NCBI GenBank assembly: GCA_038749105.1
Contig: JBCDIM010000010.1
Location: forward strand, 15,146 to 79,145
Length of the DNA: 64,000 bases
Reading direction: 5' to 3'
DNA from: JBCCOW01 sp038749105
GTDB taxonomy: Bacteria; Planctomycetota; Phycisphaerae; Phycisphaerales; Phycisphaeraceae
This document shows, piece by piece, positions 49,408 through 57,541 of the stretch (position 1 is the first letter of the stretch; every line of letters starts with the position of its first letter). A model generated the notes under the pieces. The model did not search any database and was not told the DNA's origin. It was given only the letters and a program-made list of their open reading frames with translations. A program made the translations under genes and the position numbers.

Positions 49408-50991
49408 TTAGGCGGCGTGGGGGCGTTCGTCGGCGGCGAGGTGCTGATCGATCAGCGCGGCGTACGGAACCAGGTCGACGTCTTGGAAAGCATCAACCAG
49501 CTCGGGGTCGAACTGGGTGCCCCGGCAACGCAGGATCTCTTCACGAGCGCGGGTCTCGTCAAAGGCTCGGCGGTAAGCGCGGTTCGAGCACATGGCGTCG
49601 AAGGCGTCGGCGAGAGCGAGGACTCGGCCGAGCTGTGGGGTCTGGGGTCCGGTGAGCTGGTGGGGGTAGCCGTTGCCATCCCAGCGTTCGTGGTGGTGGA
49701 GGACGCCGGGGATGAGCTCGCGCATGGGCCGGATGGACTGGAGGATGCGGGCACCGATGACCGGGTGCTGCTGGACGATGCGGGTCTCTTCGGGATCGAG
49801 CGGGGCGGGCTTGGTGAGGATGGCTTCGGGGACGCCGATCTTGCCGATGTCGTGCACGAGCGCGGCGAGGTGGGCGCGCTTGATGGACTCACGGTCGTGC
49901 CCGGCGGCCACAGCGATCGCACGCGCGAGCAGTGCGACGCGGTTGGAGTGCCCGAGCGTGTAGGTGTCCTTGGCGTCGATGGCGGTGGTCAAAGCGTGGA
50001 GCGCGCCGGCGAAGAGGTCGCGGGCGTCGCCGACCAGCTCGGCGTTATGGAGGAAGATGGTCAGCGAGGCGGCGAGGGCGTCGAGGAGCTTGGCGTCGAT
50101 GGAGGTGAGGCCCGACCCGTCGAGCTTGCCGGCACCGAAGAGCAGGCCCAGGGGTTGGCCGTCGCGTCGGAGCGGCGCGACGACAAGCGGCTCGCGGGCG
50201 CCCAGCAGGTGGTCGGGGATCGCCACCCGCTGGGGTCGATCCAGGATGAGGGCCTGATTGGCGAGCCCGAAGTGCTTCAGCAGGGCGTCGCCGGCCTGGC
50301 GGAGAGGGCCGGGGCCGGGGGCTTGGCCCGCGGAGTACAGGTTCGTGTGGACGCCCGGCAGGTGCTGGGCCTCGGGGCCCAGGTGGAGGCAGAGCCAGCG
50401 GAGCTGGAGCGTCTGCTGAAGCTCGCCGGTCGCCTCCTCGAGCAGGGGGGCCGGGCTGGCGTCGGCCTTGAGTCGGATTGCAAAGCGGTGGAGCAGGCTG
50501 AGCTCTTCGTAGGTGGCCGCCAGCTCGCGGGTCACCTCACGGTGACGCTTGCGGAGGTCGGACTCGTCGCGGGGTGCGTGTGCTTTAGCGTCCTGCGGCG
50601 CGGGCCCATGCTGGGACAGCGTGGGCTTCTGGGGGGCGCCTTGGTCTTCGAGGAGGAAGGCGGCGGCGCGTGCGATGGTCTGGGCGGCAGCGGGGTCGGG
50701 GGTCCGGACCAGGGCAACGCAGCGGTCGGACTCGGGGTCCGCCTGGGGGTCGAGCCAGACGGCGTGGAGCTGGCCGTCGTCGAGGGCGGTGACGGGCTCC
50801 GCAAACAGGGACGTGTGGAGGACGCTCAGGGCATCGGCCCAGGGCTCGGCGTCGGGCGTGAGCGGGTGGATGGACCGATCGGCGTTGATACGGAGCAGCT
50901 GGACGCCAAGCTCACGCAGACGGCCGGCGGTCTCCGGGGAGACGGCCGGCGGGCAAGGGGTCGTCGGATTGACGGCAGGGTCGTGAGTCAT
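49408..50991 (-). CDS. GAF-like and HD-GYP protein, probable c-di-GMP phosphodiesterase
   Basis: 527 residues. The N-terminal half (about 170-315) is GAF-like. The HD-GYP domain includes DTYTLGHSNRVALLARAIA, LVHDIGKIGVPEAIL (His380-Asp381), QHPVIGARIL, HHHERWDGNGYP (GYP at 441-443) and LALADAFDAM, so the metal-binding and signature residues are all present. It should break down c-di-GMP. A palindromic element encodes QKPTLSQHGPAP at 121-132 in a linker. The start overlaps the receiver gene's stop by 4 bases. Confidence 0.88.
   Translation of the reverse strand: MTHDPAVNPTTPCPPAVSPETAGRLRELGVQLLRINADRSIHPLTPDAEPWADALSVLHTSLFAEPVTALDDGQLHAVWLDPQADPESDRCVALVRTPDPAAAQTIARAAAFLLEDQGAPQKPTLSQHGPAPQDAKAHAPRDESDLRKRHREVTRELAATYEELSLLHRFAIRLKADASPAPLLEEATGELQQTLQLRWLCLHLGPEAQHLPGVHTNLYSAGQAPGPGPLRQAGDALLKHFGLANQALILDRPQRVAIPDHLLGAREPLVVAPLRRDGQPLGLLFGAGKLDGSGLTSIDAKLLDALAASLTIFLHNAELVGDARDLFAGALHALTTAIDAKDTYTLGHSNRVALLARAIAVAAGHDRESIKRAHLAALVHDIGKIGVPEAILTKPAPLDPEETRIVQQHPVIGARILQSIRPMRELIPGVLHHHERWDGNGYPHQLTGPQTPQLGRVLALADAFDAMCSNRAYRRAFDETRAREEILRCRGTQFDPELVDAFQDVDLVPYAALIDQHLAADERPHAA
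50596..50632 (-). repeat. In-frame palindromic element (second family), copy in HD-GYP gene
   Basis: GCCCATGCTG (50604-50613) and CAGCGTGGGC (50617-50626) pair with one wobble around GGA. On the coding (minus) strand it begins CCAGAAGCCCACGCTG and ends CCGCGCCG, as in murF. Confidence 0.75.
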
Positions 50992-51425
50992 GCGGCGTGC
51001 GGTGGGGTGAATCCGGAAGAGGGGTCGGGCTGGGTTGATCGGAGCTGCCCGGCGATCAGGTCTTGAACGGTCCGGACGACTGCGCGGGGGCTGAAGGGCT
51101 TGGCGATGATCTGATCGATCCGGAGTTGAGCGGTCTGATCCACCGACAGCGATGCCGGCTGGTCCGTGAGCACCACGAAGGGGGTCTCGGTGAGCTTGGG
51201 CTGCTGACGGAGGTCGGCCAGCAGGGTGAGGGCCGGGGCGTCTGGGAGTCGGAGGTTGGTCAACAACAGGTCGGGGGCCTGGCGTCGGATCGCGAGAAGG
51301 GCGGCCTGGGCGGTGGCGACGGGCTCGGCATGGAGGCCCGCGTCTTGCAGGCAGAGCGTGAGCACCTCACACGCGGCGGTGTCCGGTTCAAGCACGAGGA
51401 CAACTGGGATTCGAGTGGCGTCCAT
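50988..51425 (-). CDS. Response-regulator receiver-like protein without phosphoacceptor Asp
   Basis: 145 residues of the CheY-like fold only: VVLVLEPDTAACEVLTLCL (acidic pair partly changed to E13-P-D15), LLLTNLRLPDAPALTLLADL, VVLTDQ and IIAKPFSP. The position of the phosphorylated Asp is Asn57 (LTNLRLP), so standard phosphorylation is not possible. The conserved Thr and Lys are kept. It probably works as a partner-binding pseudo-receiver for the HD-GYP protein, to which it is coupled. The ATG at 51425 is chosen over a TTG two codons earlier. Confidence 0.82.
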   Translation of the reverse strand: MDATRIPVVLVLEPDTAACEVLTLCLQDAGLHAEPVATAQAALLAIRRQAPDLLLTNLRLPDAPALTLLADLRQQPKLTETPFVVLTDQPASLSVDQTAQLRIDQIIAKPFSPRAVVRTVQDLIAGQLRSTQPDPSSGFTPPHAA

Positions 51426-51550
51426 GGCCAAGCCTCCGGGCTCCGAACGGGAGCCGCTGTAGGAGAGATCGGCGGGAACGGGGGGGCGGTTAAGCCCCGC
51501 GGGGGTATGGATTGTGAGGGCTGGGCCGACGCGGGGGGTGGTGTGCCCGC

Positions 51551-52753
51551 TTATTGGACCTCAACCGAGGCCAGCAGCCGTTGGGCCCGGGAGTCCGCGG
51601 GCTGGCGTTCGAGGGCTTCGCGGTACGCCAGGGCGGCGGCTTCGGGCTTGCCCGAGCGTTGAAGCACGACGCCGCGGAGGACCAGCGGGGTGGCATCATT
51701 CGTGTCCAGCTCCGCGGCCCGGTCGAACATCCGCAGCGCATTGGCGTCATTCCCGCGGTGTTGCCAGACCATGCCCGCGAGGAGGTAGCCCTCGGGCCGG
51801 TCGGGGGCGAGCTGGGTGACGTTGTGGGCGGCGAAGAGGGTCGCGCTATGGTCCTTCTCACGCCAGGCGAGCTTGGCGAGGTTGACCCAGTCGTCGGCCT
51901 CGGCGGCGTACTGCCGGGTGAGGTTGATCAGGGTCTGCCGGGCGGCGTTGATCTGCCCGTCGGCGATCTGGGACTGGGCGAGCAGGCGGTGCAGGTCGAG
52001 GCGATCGCGGGCGTCGGGGTCTTCGAGGACAATGCGGAGGTTAGCGGCGGCCTCGCCGTGCTCACCAGCGGCGGCCTGGGAGAGGGCCAGCTCCTCACGC
52101 AGCTTGGCGTTCTCGGGCTGGAGCGTCACCGCTTCTTCGAAAGCACGAACGGCCTGACGGTGCTGGCCTTGGAGCCGGTAGAGGTGGCCCAGCGACGCGC
52201 GGAGCGACGCGGACTGGTCGAAGTAGGTCCGCTGCTCTTCAAGGATGGCGATGCCGTCTTGCGTGCGGTTGAGCGGGACCAGGACACCGGCCATAGCCAG
52301 AAGGTGTGACGGGTTGTCGCGTTCGAGGGTGTAGGCCTTGCCGTAGGCCTCAAACGCTTCGTCGTAGCGTTGCCAACGCTGGTAGATGACCCCCTGGAAG
52401 TGGTGGGGGTCGGCGTTCTCTTCGTCGAACTGGATGCTGACGGTGAACAGCTTCATCGCTCGTTCGAGCTGACCGCGCTCAAGGGCGATGCGGCCGTCCA
52501 TCAGATAGAGCTTGGGGTTGGTCGGGTCGATCTTGGTCGCGTCGTTCACATGCTTCTGCGCGATGTCGAGCTGGCCGGACTCGAAGTGCGACTCGGCCAT
52601 CTGCAAGATCAGGTTGGACCGAAGCTCGAGGTAAGGGCTGGCGACTTCTTCCTTGACCTCACCCCAGGTCTGGCAGCCGGACAGGAACGCGATGCCGGCG
52701 AGGGCAGCAGGAGCAAGGGCGAAGAGGAACGATCGTTGCGGGGTTGAGTTCAT
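51551..52753 (-). CDS. TPR-repeat lipoprotein
   Basis: 400 residues. The signal peptide ends IAFLSGC (lipobox). The rest is tetratricopeptide repeats (for example ESHFESGQLDIAQKHVNDAT, KLYLMDGRIALERGQLERAM, GHLYRLQGQHRQAVRAFEEA, MVWQHRGNDANALRMFDRAA), about nine units. It may act like PilF/PilW, the lipoprotein that helps secretin assembly, because it follows the secretin gene directly. That role is inferred from position. Confidence 0.85.
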   Translation of the reverse strand: MNSTPQRSFLFALAPAALAGIAFLSGCQTWGEVKEEVASPYLELRSNLILQMAESHFESGQLDIAQKHVNDATKIDPTNPKLYLMDGRIALERGQLERAMKLFTVSIQFDEENADPHHFQGVIYQRWQRYDEAFEAYGKAYTLERDNPSHLLAMAGVLVPLNRTQDGIAILEEQRTYFDQSASLRASLGHLYRLQGQHRQAVRAFEEAVTLQPENAKLREELALSQAAAGEHGEAAANLRIVLEDPDARDRLDLHRLLAQSQIADGQINAARQTLINLTRQYAAEADDWVNLAKLAWREKDHSATLFAAHNVTQLAPDRPEGYLLAGMVWQHRGNDANALRMFDRAAELDTNDATPLVLRGVVLQRSGKPEAAALAYREALERQPADSRAQRLLASVEVQ

Positions 52754-52880
52754 CGCGGGCTCTGAGGTGGAGGGGAGGACTGCGGCGTTATGAGGTTCAT
52801 CGACCGTCCCCGCAGGGGGGCTGAGGTGCAGTGGATGGTGTCGCCACGACGCGTGGTTATCGGCGTCGGTAGGGGCGGGC

Positions 52881-52913
52881 GCAAAACCGCCCGGGCGGTG
52901 AGGCCCGGGCGGT
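52881..52913 (-). terminator. Rho-independent terminator after the secretin gene
   Basis: An 11-bp perfect stem (ACCGCCCGGGC, 52886-52896, with 52903-52913) followed on the minus strand by TTTTG. It could cut expression of the downstream TPR-to-pilC genes relative to pilMNOPQ. Confidence 0.75.
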
Positions 52914-52935
52914 GGCGGTTTAAACGGGTGATGGC

Positions 52936-55674
52936 TTAGTCGGTTTCGACGTTCGTGAGGCCTTCGGCGGGGAAGTCGAAGTCCTCGGTGGCGTCCACCG
53001 AGTCGGCGGCTTCCTGGGCGGCTTCGGCGGCCTTGAGGGCGGCGGCCTGAGCCTGTTCCAGGAAGGCCTGGGTGTCGAAGAGGAACCAGCCGGTCTCGGT
53101 CAGGTCCACCTCGGGGGAGGCGGCGATGACGGGCTCGGTGGCCGACTCGGCCGCGGGCTCGGGCTGGGCTTCGGCCTGGGGCAGGTCGCCGAAGGTCTCG
53201 GCCTGGACCGTGTCGAGGTCCGCAAGGGCGGCGGCGATCGCGGCTTCGATGTCCTGATCGGACGCGGCATCAGCGGTGGGCTCTCCGCCCTCGGCGGGCG
53301 TGGACGACTCGGTCTCGTCGAGCACGGGCTCGGTCTCGGCATCGATTTCGGCAGCCGGCTCGGCGTCAGCGGTGGGGCTGAGCTCCGCGTCGGGCTGCGT
53401 AGCCGGGGCGGCCGACTCGGCGGGCTCGGCGTCGTCGAGGACCGGCTCGGTCTGGGTATCCAGCTCCGCTTCGGCTTCGGCTTCGGTCGCCAAGACGGGC
53501 TCTTCGCTCATCTCGGCGTCGGTGTCCGCCAAGGGCTCCTCGATGATCTGGGCTTCAGCATCGGCGACGGGTTCGGCGTCGGGCTCTGCCGTGGGCTCGG
53601 TCAGCAGGGCTTCGAGCTCGCGGGTCGCTTCGTCGAGCGCGGCCTGGGCCTCGGGCGAGGTCTCGGGCTGCGGCTCGGCGTCGGCCAGGCCTTGGGCCTC
53701 CGTGTCGAGCATGGGCTCGGCATCGACGACTTCGGCATCGGCGGGCTCAGCGGGGGTCGCCGGCTCAGCGGCTTCGCTGGTGCTCGACTCGGGCAACAGC
53801 TCGTCCGGGTTGAACTCGGACTCGACCGCCGCTTCGGGCTTCGCGCCGCTCACCGACTCAGGGGCTGCGACCGGGGCGACGCCCATGTCCTTCATCTCGG
53901 CCTTGAGCACGTCATCGATCACGGTGCGGAGGATGCTGGCGTCCTGGGCAAGCATCTTGCCGCCGGTGACCGACTGCTTGATCTCCATGGCCCGGCCGTT
54001 GGTCGGGGTGAGATACAGGGCCTGGTCGGCGGCGTAGGCGGCCTTGGCCTTGAGCTTGGTCTGCATCTCGGGGTCGGTAGTCGACTCAAGCTTGTCGAGG
54101 TGCTTCAGCGCGTCACGCACATGGGCCTGGGCGAGGCGGTCACGCGACCAGGGCAGGAACTTCTTCCGCATGTTGTGGCCGATGCCATCGATGTAGTCGC
54201 CGGTGGCTTCGCCCATGGCGGTGGCCTGGGCGGGCTCGATGATGGTGGCCTTGACCATAAAGATGACTTCGGAACGACGGATGGTGTCGTCCTGGCCGCG
54301 GAAGGCGTTCCCGATCAGGGGGATGTCGCCGAGGCCGGGGACCTGGTTACGCCCGACGCTGCTGTCTTCGGTGAAGAGCCCGCCGAGGACGACGGTCTGG
54401 CCGTTGCGGAGGATGATGTTGGTGGTCAGCTCGGCGACGGTGGTGTCGGGGATGACAAAACCGCCGACGGTGTTGGTCTCACCGGTCGAGACCGAAGGCT
54501 TGAGCTCGAGGCGGATGTTGCCGTCGTCGGAGATGAACGGCCGGACGAGCAGCTGGGTACCGACGTCGAGGAACTCGACGGTCTGGGTGGTGGACGTATC
54601 GGTGACGGTGGTCGAGAGGTAGCCGAGCTGTTCACCGACAAGGATGTCGCCGCGCTGCCGGTTGAGGATGGTCAGCTTGGGGTTGGAGACGATGGTGGCA
54701 TTGGTGACGGAGTTGAGGGCCCGGATGAAGACGGCGGCGTCGGAGCCGACGACCCCGACCTTGACACCGCCCTGGCCGTTGGCGGTGTTGCCGACGGTGG
54801 ACTGCACGCCCTGAGAAGACTCGGTGGCGAGGCCGCCGGTGATCAGCTGATCAACCACGGACAGCGGGTTAGCGAGGCTAAGCCCATCGATGTCGGCGAA
54901 GACGGCGAAGTCGACGCCCAGGGCGTTGTTCTCGGTGAGTGTGGCCTGGAGGATGGTGGCCTCAATGAGGACCATCTTGGGCTGCACGTCGAGCTGCTTG
55001 AGAGTGGCCTCGATCTGCTCGATGTGGTCGGGGAAGTCGTGGACGACGAGCGTGCCGGCATTGGCGAAAGAGTCTTCGCCGGCGTCGGACGACGGGTCGA
55101 GCCCGGCGGTGACCTCACCCGAAGCAACGATCTTGCCCTTCTCCGAAAGCATCGGGGTCAGGAAGGTCGAGGCGTCCTTGGCGGTCAGGTAGTTGAGCCG
55201 GATGACCTTGGTGGAGAGCTGCTTGGTGGCCTCCATCAGCTTGGTGTATTCATCCTCGGTCATGACATGGATGAAGGAACCCTTCTCGGCGTACTTGAAG
55301 CCATTGGCATCGAGGATGGCCTCGAGGGCGGCGTAGAACTCGGCGTCCTTGATGGTGAAGGTGACCGAGCCGGAGACGTTGCGGCTGATGATGATGTTCC
55401 GGCCGGCCTGCATGGCGAGGCCGCGGAGGACGGTCTGGATATCGACGTCGGCGGCTTCGATCGAGATCTGACCCATAGCGCCGACCTCGATGGTCTCACG
55501 CGGGGCTTCACCGTCCTGGTCGAGGAGGGAGACCTCTTCGATGACGGGGTTCTCGACGGCCGGGGGCACCGACTGTGCGGAGGCATGGAAGACGGGCGCG
55601 ACGACCAGGCCGGCGGTGAGGCTGGCCTTGACTGCGGCGGCGGAAAGCAGTTGCTTGGTGCTGAAGTTCAACAT
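52936..55674 (-). CDS. pilQ: Secretin (PilQ/GspD) with long acidic C-terminal tail
   Basis: 912 residues. A signal peptide (ends HASAQS) precedes the N0-like domain (QISIEAADVDIQTVLRGLAM), an N1 domain, and the secretin domain with VPGLGDIPLIGNAFR (445-459). Helices about 500-600 follow the secretin. From about 610 to the end the protein is a low-complexity acidic tail rich in Ala, Glu, Asp, Pro and Thr, over 250 residues. The secretin forms the outer-membrane pore for the pilus or secreted proteins. Its ribosome site and start MLNFSTKQL fit the family. The tail is not typical of secretins. Confidence 0.93.
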   Translation of the reverse strand: MLNFSTKQLLSAAAVKASLTAGLVVAPVFHASAQSVPPAVENPVIEEVSLLDQDGEAPRETIEVGAMGQISIEAADVDIQTVLRGLAMQAGRNIIISRNVSGSVTFTIKDAEFYAALEAILDANGFKYAEKGSFIHVMTEDEYTKLMEATKQLSTKVIRLNYLTAKDASTFLTPMLSEKGKIVASGEVTAGLDPSSDAGEDSFANAGTLVVHDFPDHIEQIEATLKQLDVQPKMVLIEATILQATLTENNALGVDFAVFADIDGLSLANPLSVVDQLITGGLATESSQGVQSTVGNTANGQGGVKVGVVGSDAAVFIRALNSVTNATIVSNPKLTILNRQRGDILVGEQLGYLSTTVTDTSTTQTVEFLDVGTQLLVRPFISDDGNIRLELKPSVSTGETNTVGGFVIPDTTVAELTTNIILRNGQTVVLGGLFTEDSSVGRNQVPGLGDIPLIGNAFRGQDDTIRRSEVIFMVKATIIEPAQATAMGEATGDYIDGIGHNMRKKFLPWSRDRLAQAHVRDALKHLDKLESTTDPEMQTKLKAKAAYAADQALYLTPTNGRAMEIKQSVTGGKMLAQDASILRTVIDDVLKAEMKDMGVAPVAAPESVSGAKPEAAVESEFNPDELLPESSTSEAAEPATPAEPADAEVVDAEPMLDTEAQGLADAEPQPETSPEAQAALDEATRELEALLTEPTAEPDAEPVADAEAQIIEEPLADTDAEMSEEPVLATEAEAEAELDTQTEPVLDDAEPAESAAPATQPDAELSPTADAEPAAEIDAETEPVLDETESSTPAEGGEPTADAASDQDIEAAIAAALADLDTVQAETFGDLPQAEAQPEPAAESATEPVIAASPEVDLTETGWFLFDTQAFLEQAQAAALKAAEAAQEAADSVDATEDFDFPAEGLTNVETD

Positions 55675-55780
55675 GGCGTTTTTCCTTGCCTCACTAACGG
55701 GTTGGGTCTGACTGGAAGTCGTGGGTTTGGACCGGGGTCTGCCGACTTTGGCAGGGACTAGGGGGTCTGGGGTTTGTGGG

Positions 55781-56332
55781 TTAATTGGCGGCGGTGACGC
55801 GGAGCCGGAACAGGTGGCCGCCCTTGAGGACGACGGCGGAGTGGGGCTCGATCGCGAGGATCTTGAAGCCGCGGTGGGTGTCGCCGGTTTTGAACATTTG
55901 GCCGTTCATGACCACTCGGGGTCGGACGCCGTGGATCACACCTTCGAGTCGTAGGGCACGGGCCTCGCCGCGGACTTCTTCGATGTCCGCAGGCAACTCA
56001 TCGGTGGAAACAGTGCCCCGGTTGCCGAAAGCGCCCGGGTTATCAGGACTTTGGGCCGGGATGTAACGATCACGCGGGATAGAGAAGGGATCGCGGGCCG
56101 CTTCCTGGGGCAGCGTGCCGATGTAGGTCACCGTCACGATGGGCGGGGCCTTGGCCTCGGGCTGGGTGTCCGCCTGCTGGTTGGGGTCGGCCTGCACCGT
56201 CTTGGGCACGCGATCCAGCAGGATCAGTCGGCCCCAGAGCAGCAGCCCGACCATGATCAGCAGGCACATCAGCCCGAACTTCTTCTTGTCGGCGGTCAGC
56301 TTGGCGATCAGTTCCTGGAGCTTCTCATTCAC
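55781..56332 (-). CDS. pilP: Pilus/type II secretion protein PilP-like
   Basis: 183 residues: one transmembrane helix (FGLMCLLIMVGLLLWGRLIL) then a linker and a C-terminal beta domain (ARALRLEGVIHGVRPRVVMN, FKILAIEPHSAVVLKGGH) like the HR domain of GspC/PilP that links the inner membrane complex to the secretin. The start overlaps pilO by 4 bases (ATGA). PilP is normally a lipoprotein; here a TM helix is used. Confidence 0.75.
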   Translation of the reverse strand: MNEKLQELIAKLTADKKKFGLMCLLIMVGLLLWGRLILLDRVPKTVQADPNQQADTQPEAKAPPIVTVTYIGTLPQEAARDPFSIPRDRYIPAQSPDNPGAFGNRGTVSTDELPADIEEVRGEARALRLEGVIHGVRPRVVMNGQMFKTGDTHRGFKILAIEPHSAVVLKGGHLFRLRVTAAN

Positions 56333-56883
56333 GGTGCACCCCCCGCCGAGTCGGCATCGGGGTCGAGGAAGAACGCGGAGAGGTCGATGGTCGTGTTGAC
56401 GGTGTGGGAGCCGTCGAAGCCGACCTCACGCTCGAGGCGGATCACCTCGGCACGCATCAGGCGGGGCGAGTGGGCCGTGGCCCGGATGACGTTGAAGGCG
56501 TCTTCGAACTCGCCACGGAACACGATCTGCACGGGCAGCTGGCTGAACGCGGCGAAGTGCTCGGCGTCACGGATCGTGATGTCGTAATCGGTCAGCCCGG
56601 AGCGGACCGCGGCGTCGGCCAGGCGGGCGAGCACGGCGTGCGGCTCGGCGCCTTCGCCGATCCGGAACGGCAGCTCGTCCAGCCGGTTCTTCACGGTCAG
56701 GGCGTCGTCCTCGGCCTGCGCGGGCGTGCGGGTTGAGACCGCGGCCAGGGCCTGGCGGTCGGCCTCGATCTGCTGCTGAGCCGCCTGGGCCTGCTTGACC
56801 GTTGGGTAGATCAGCACGAGGCCGGTCACCGTCAGGACCGTAAGCACCGCAAGGGGCAACTGGAACTGTTCAATAAGTCGCAT
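56329..56883 (-). CDS. pilO: Pilus assembly protein PilO-like
   Basis: 184 residues with one N-terminal membrane helix (LPLAVLTVLTVTGLVLIYPT), a coiled coil of about 50 residues, and a ferredoxin-like domain (LPVQIVFRGEFEDAFNVI). It forms with PilN the periplasmic inner-membrane platform. The ATG at 56883 overlaps the end of pilN by 14 bases; a TTG two codons earlier is also possible. Confidence 0.8.
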   Translation of the reverse strand: MRLIEQFQLPLAVLTVLTVTGLVLIYPTVKQAQAAQQQIEADRQALAAVSTRTPAQAEDDALTVKNRLDELPFRIGEGAEPHAVLARLADAAVRSGLTDYDITIRDAEHFAAFSQLPVQIVFRGEFEDAFNVIRATAHSPRLMRAEVIRLEREVGFDGSHTVNTTIDLSAFFLDPDADSAGGAP

Positions 56884-57541
56884 GGGCAACCCCCTCCTGG
56901 CCGGCCTTGATCCGGCGGTTCAGATCGATGACGAGCCGGACCTGGAACGACCGGGCTTGCAGGCCCTCGACGACCACACCGCGGTTGGCGGGGATCTTCA
57001 CGTCGCTGAACAGGCGGTGCCGGTCCAGAGCGGCGACGAAGCGGACCACCGCCCGGTCATCGGGGGCGATCCCGTCGATCGTGAGCTCGACCTGGTATTT
57101 GGGCCGATCGAGCGTGTTACCTCGGCCGGGCCGTGGGGCGGCCCCCGTCTCGTCGGGCCTGGGCGTGGGCGACGGACGGACGGTCCGGAACTCCACGTTT
57201 TGGTAGGTGATGTCGGACGGCGTCAGCTCGGTCAGCAACGCCAGCACCTCAACGGGCGCCACGTCATCACGCAGCGATTCGATCAGGTCGATGCGCTGCT
57301 GGAACCGGGCTCGGCGGGCATCGGCGGCCTGGGCTTTAGCCTGGGCATACTCGGCCAGCTCGAGCTGCTGGGTCACCTCGAGGCTCTGCTTCTGGAGCTG
57401 ATCGCTCCAGCCACGCAGGGGCAGCCACACCGCGACACCGGCAAGCAGCCCGGCGATCACCGTGAGCCCGGTGACCCGGCGACGCTGCAGCGCATCGCGG
57501 CGCTGCTGCACACTGGCGGGAAGGAAATCGATGCAGCTCAT
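56870..57541 (-). CDS. pilN: Pilus assembly protein PilN-like
   Basis: 223 residues. The N-terminus MSCIDFLPASVQQRRDAL is the cytoplasmic PilN peptide that binds PilM, followed by a membrane helix (VTGLTVIAGLLAGVAVWLPL), a coiled coil (QKQSLEVTQQLELAEYAQAK) and a ferredoxin-like domain with an Arg/Pro insert (RPSPTPRPDETGAAPRPGRG). The ATG overlaps the pilM stop by 4 bases (ATGA). Confidence 0.85.
   Translation of the reverse strand: MSCIDFLPASVQQRRDALQRRRVTGLTVIAGLLAGVAVWLPLRGWSDQLQKQSLEVTQQLELAEYAQAKAQAADARRARFQQRIDLIESLRDDVAPVEVLALLTELTPSDITYQNVEFRTVRPSPTPRPDETGAAPRPGRGNTLDRPKYQVELTIDGIAPDDRAVVRFVAALDRHRLFSDVKIPANRGVVVEGLQARSFQVRLVIDLNRRIKAGQEGVAHATY

Noticed and set aside
53866..53882. 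GGGGCGACGCCC inside the secretin gene resembles a REP stem
   Set aside because: It lacks the TAGCC flank and the arms are only 4-5 bp; it is explained by the coding sequence for GVAP.
53692..55761. Plus-strand open frame of nearly 700 codons opposite the secretin gene
   Set aside because: It is Gly/Asp/Val-rich antisense of a well-supported secretin.
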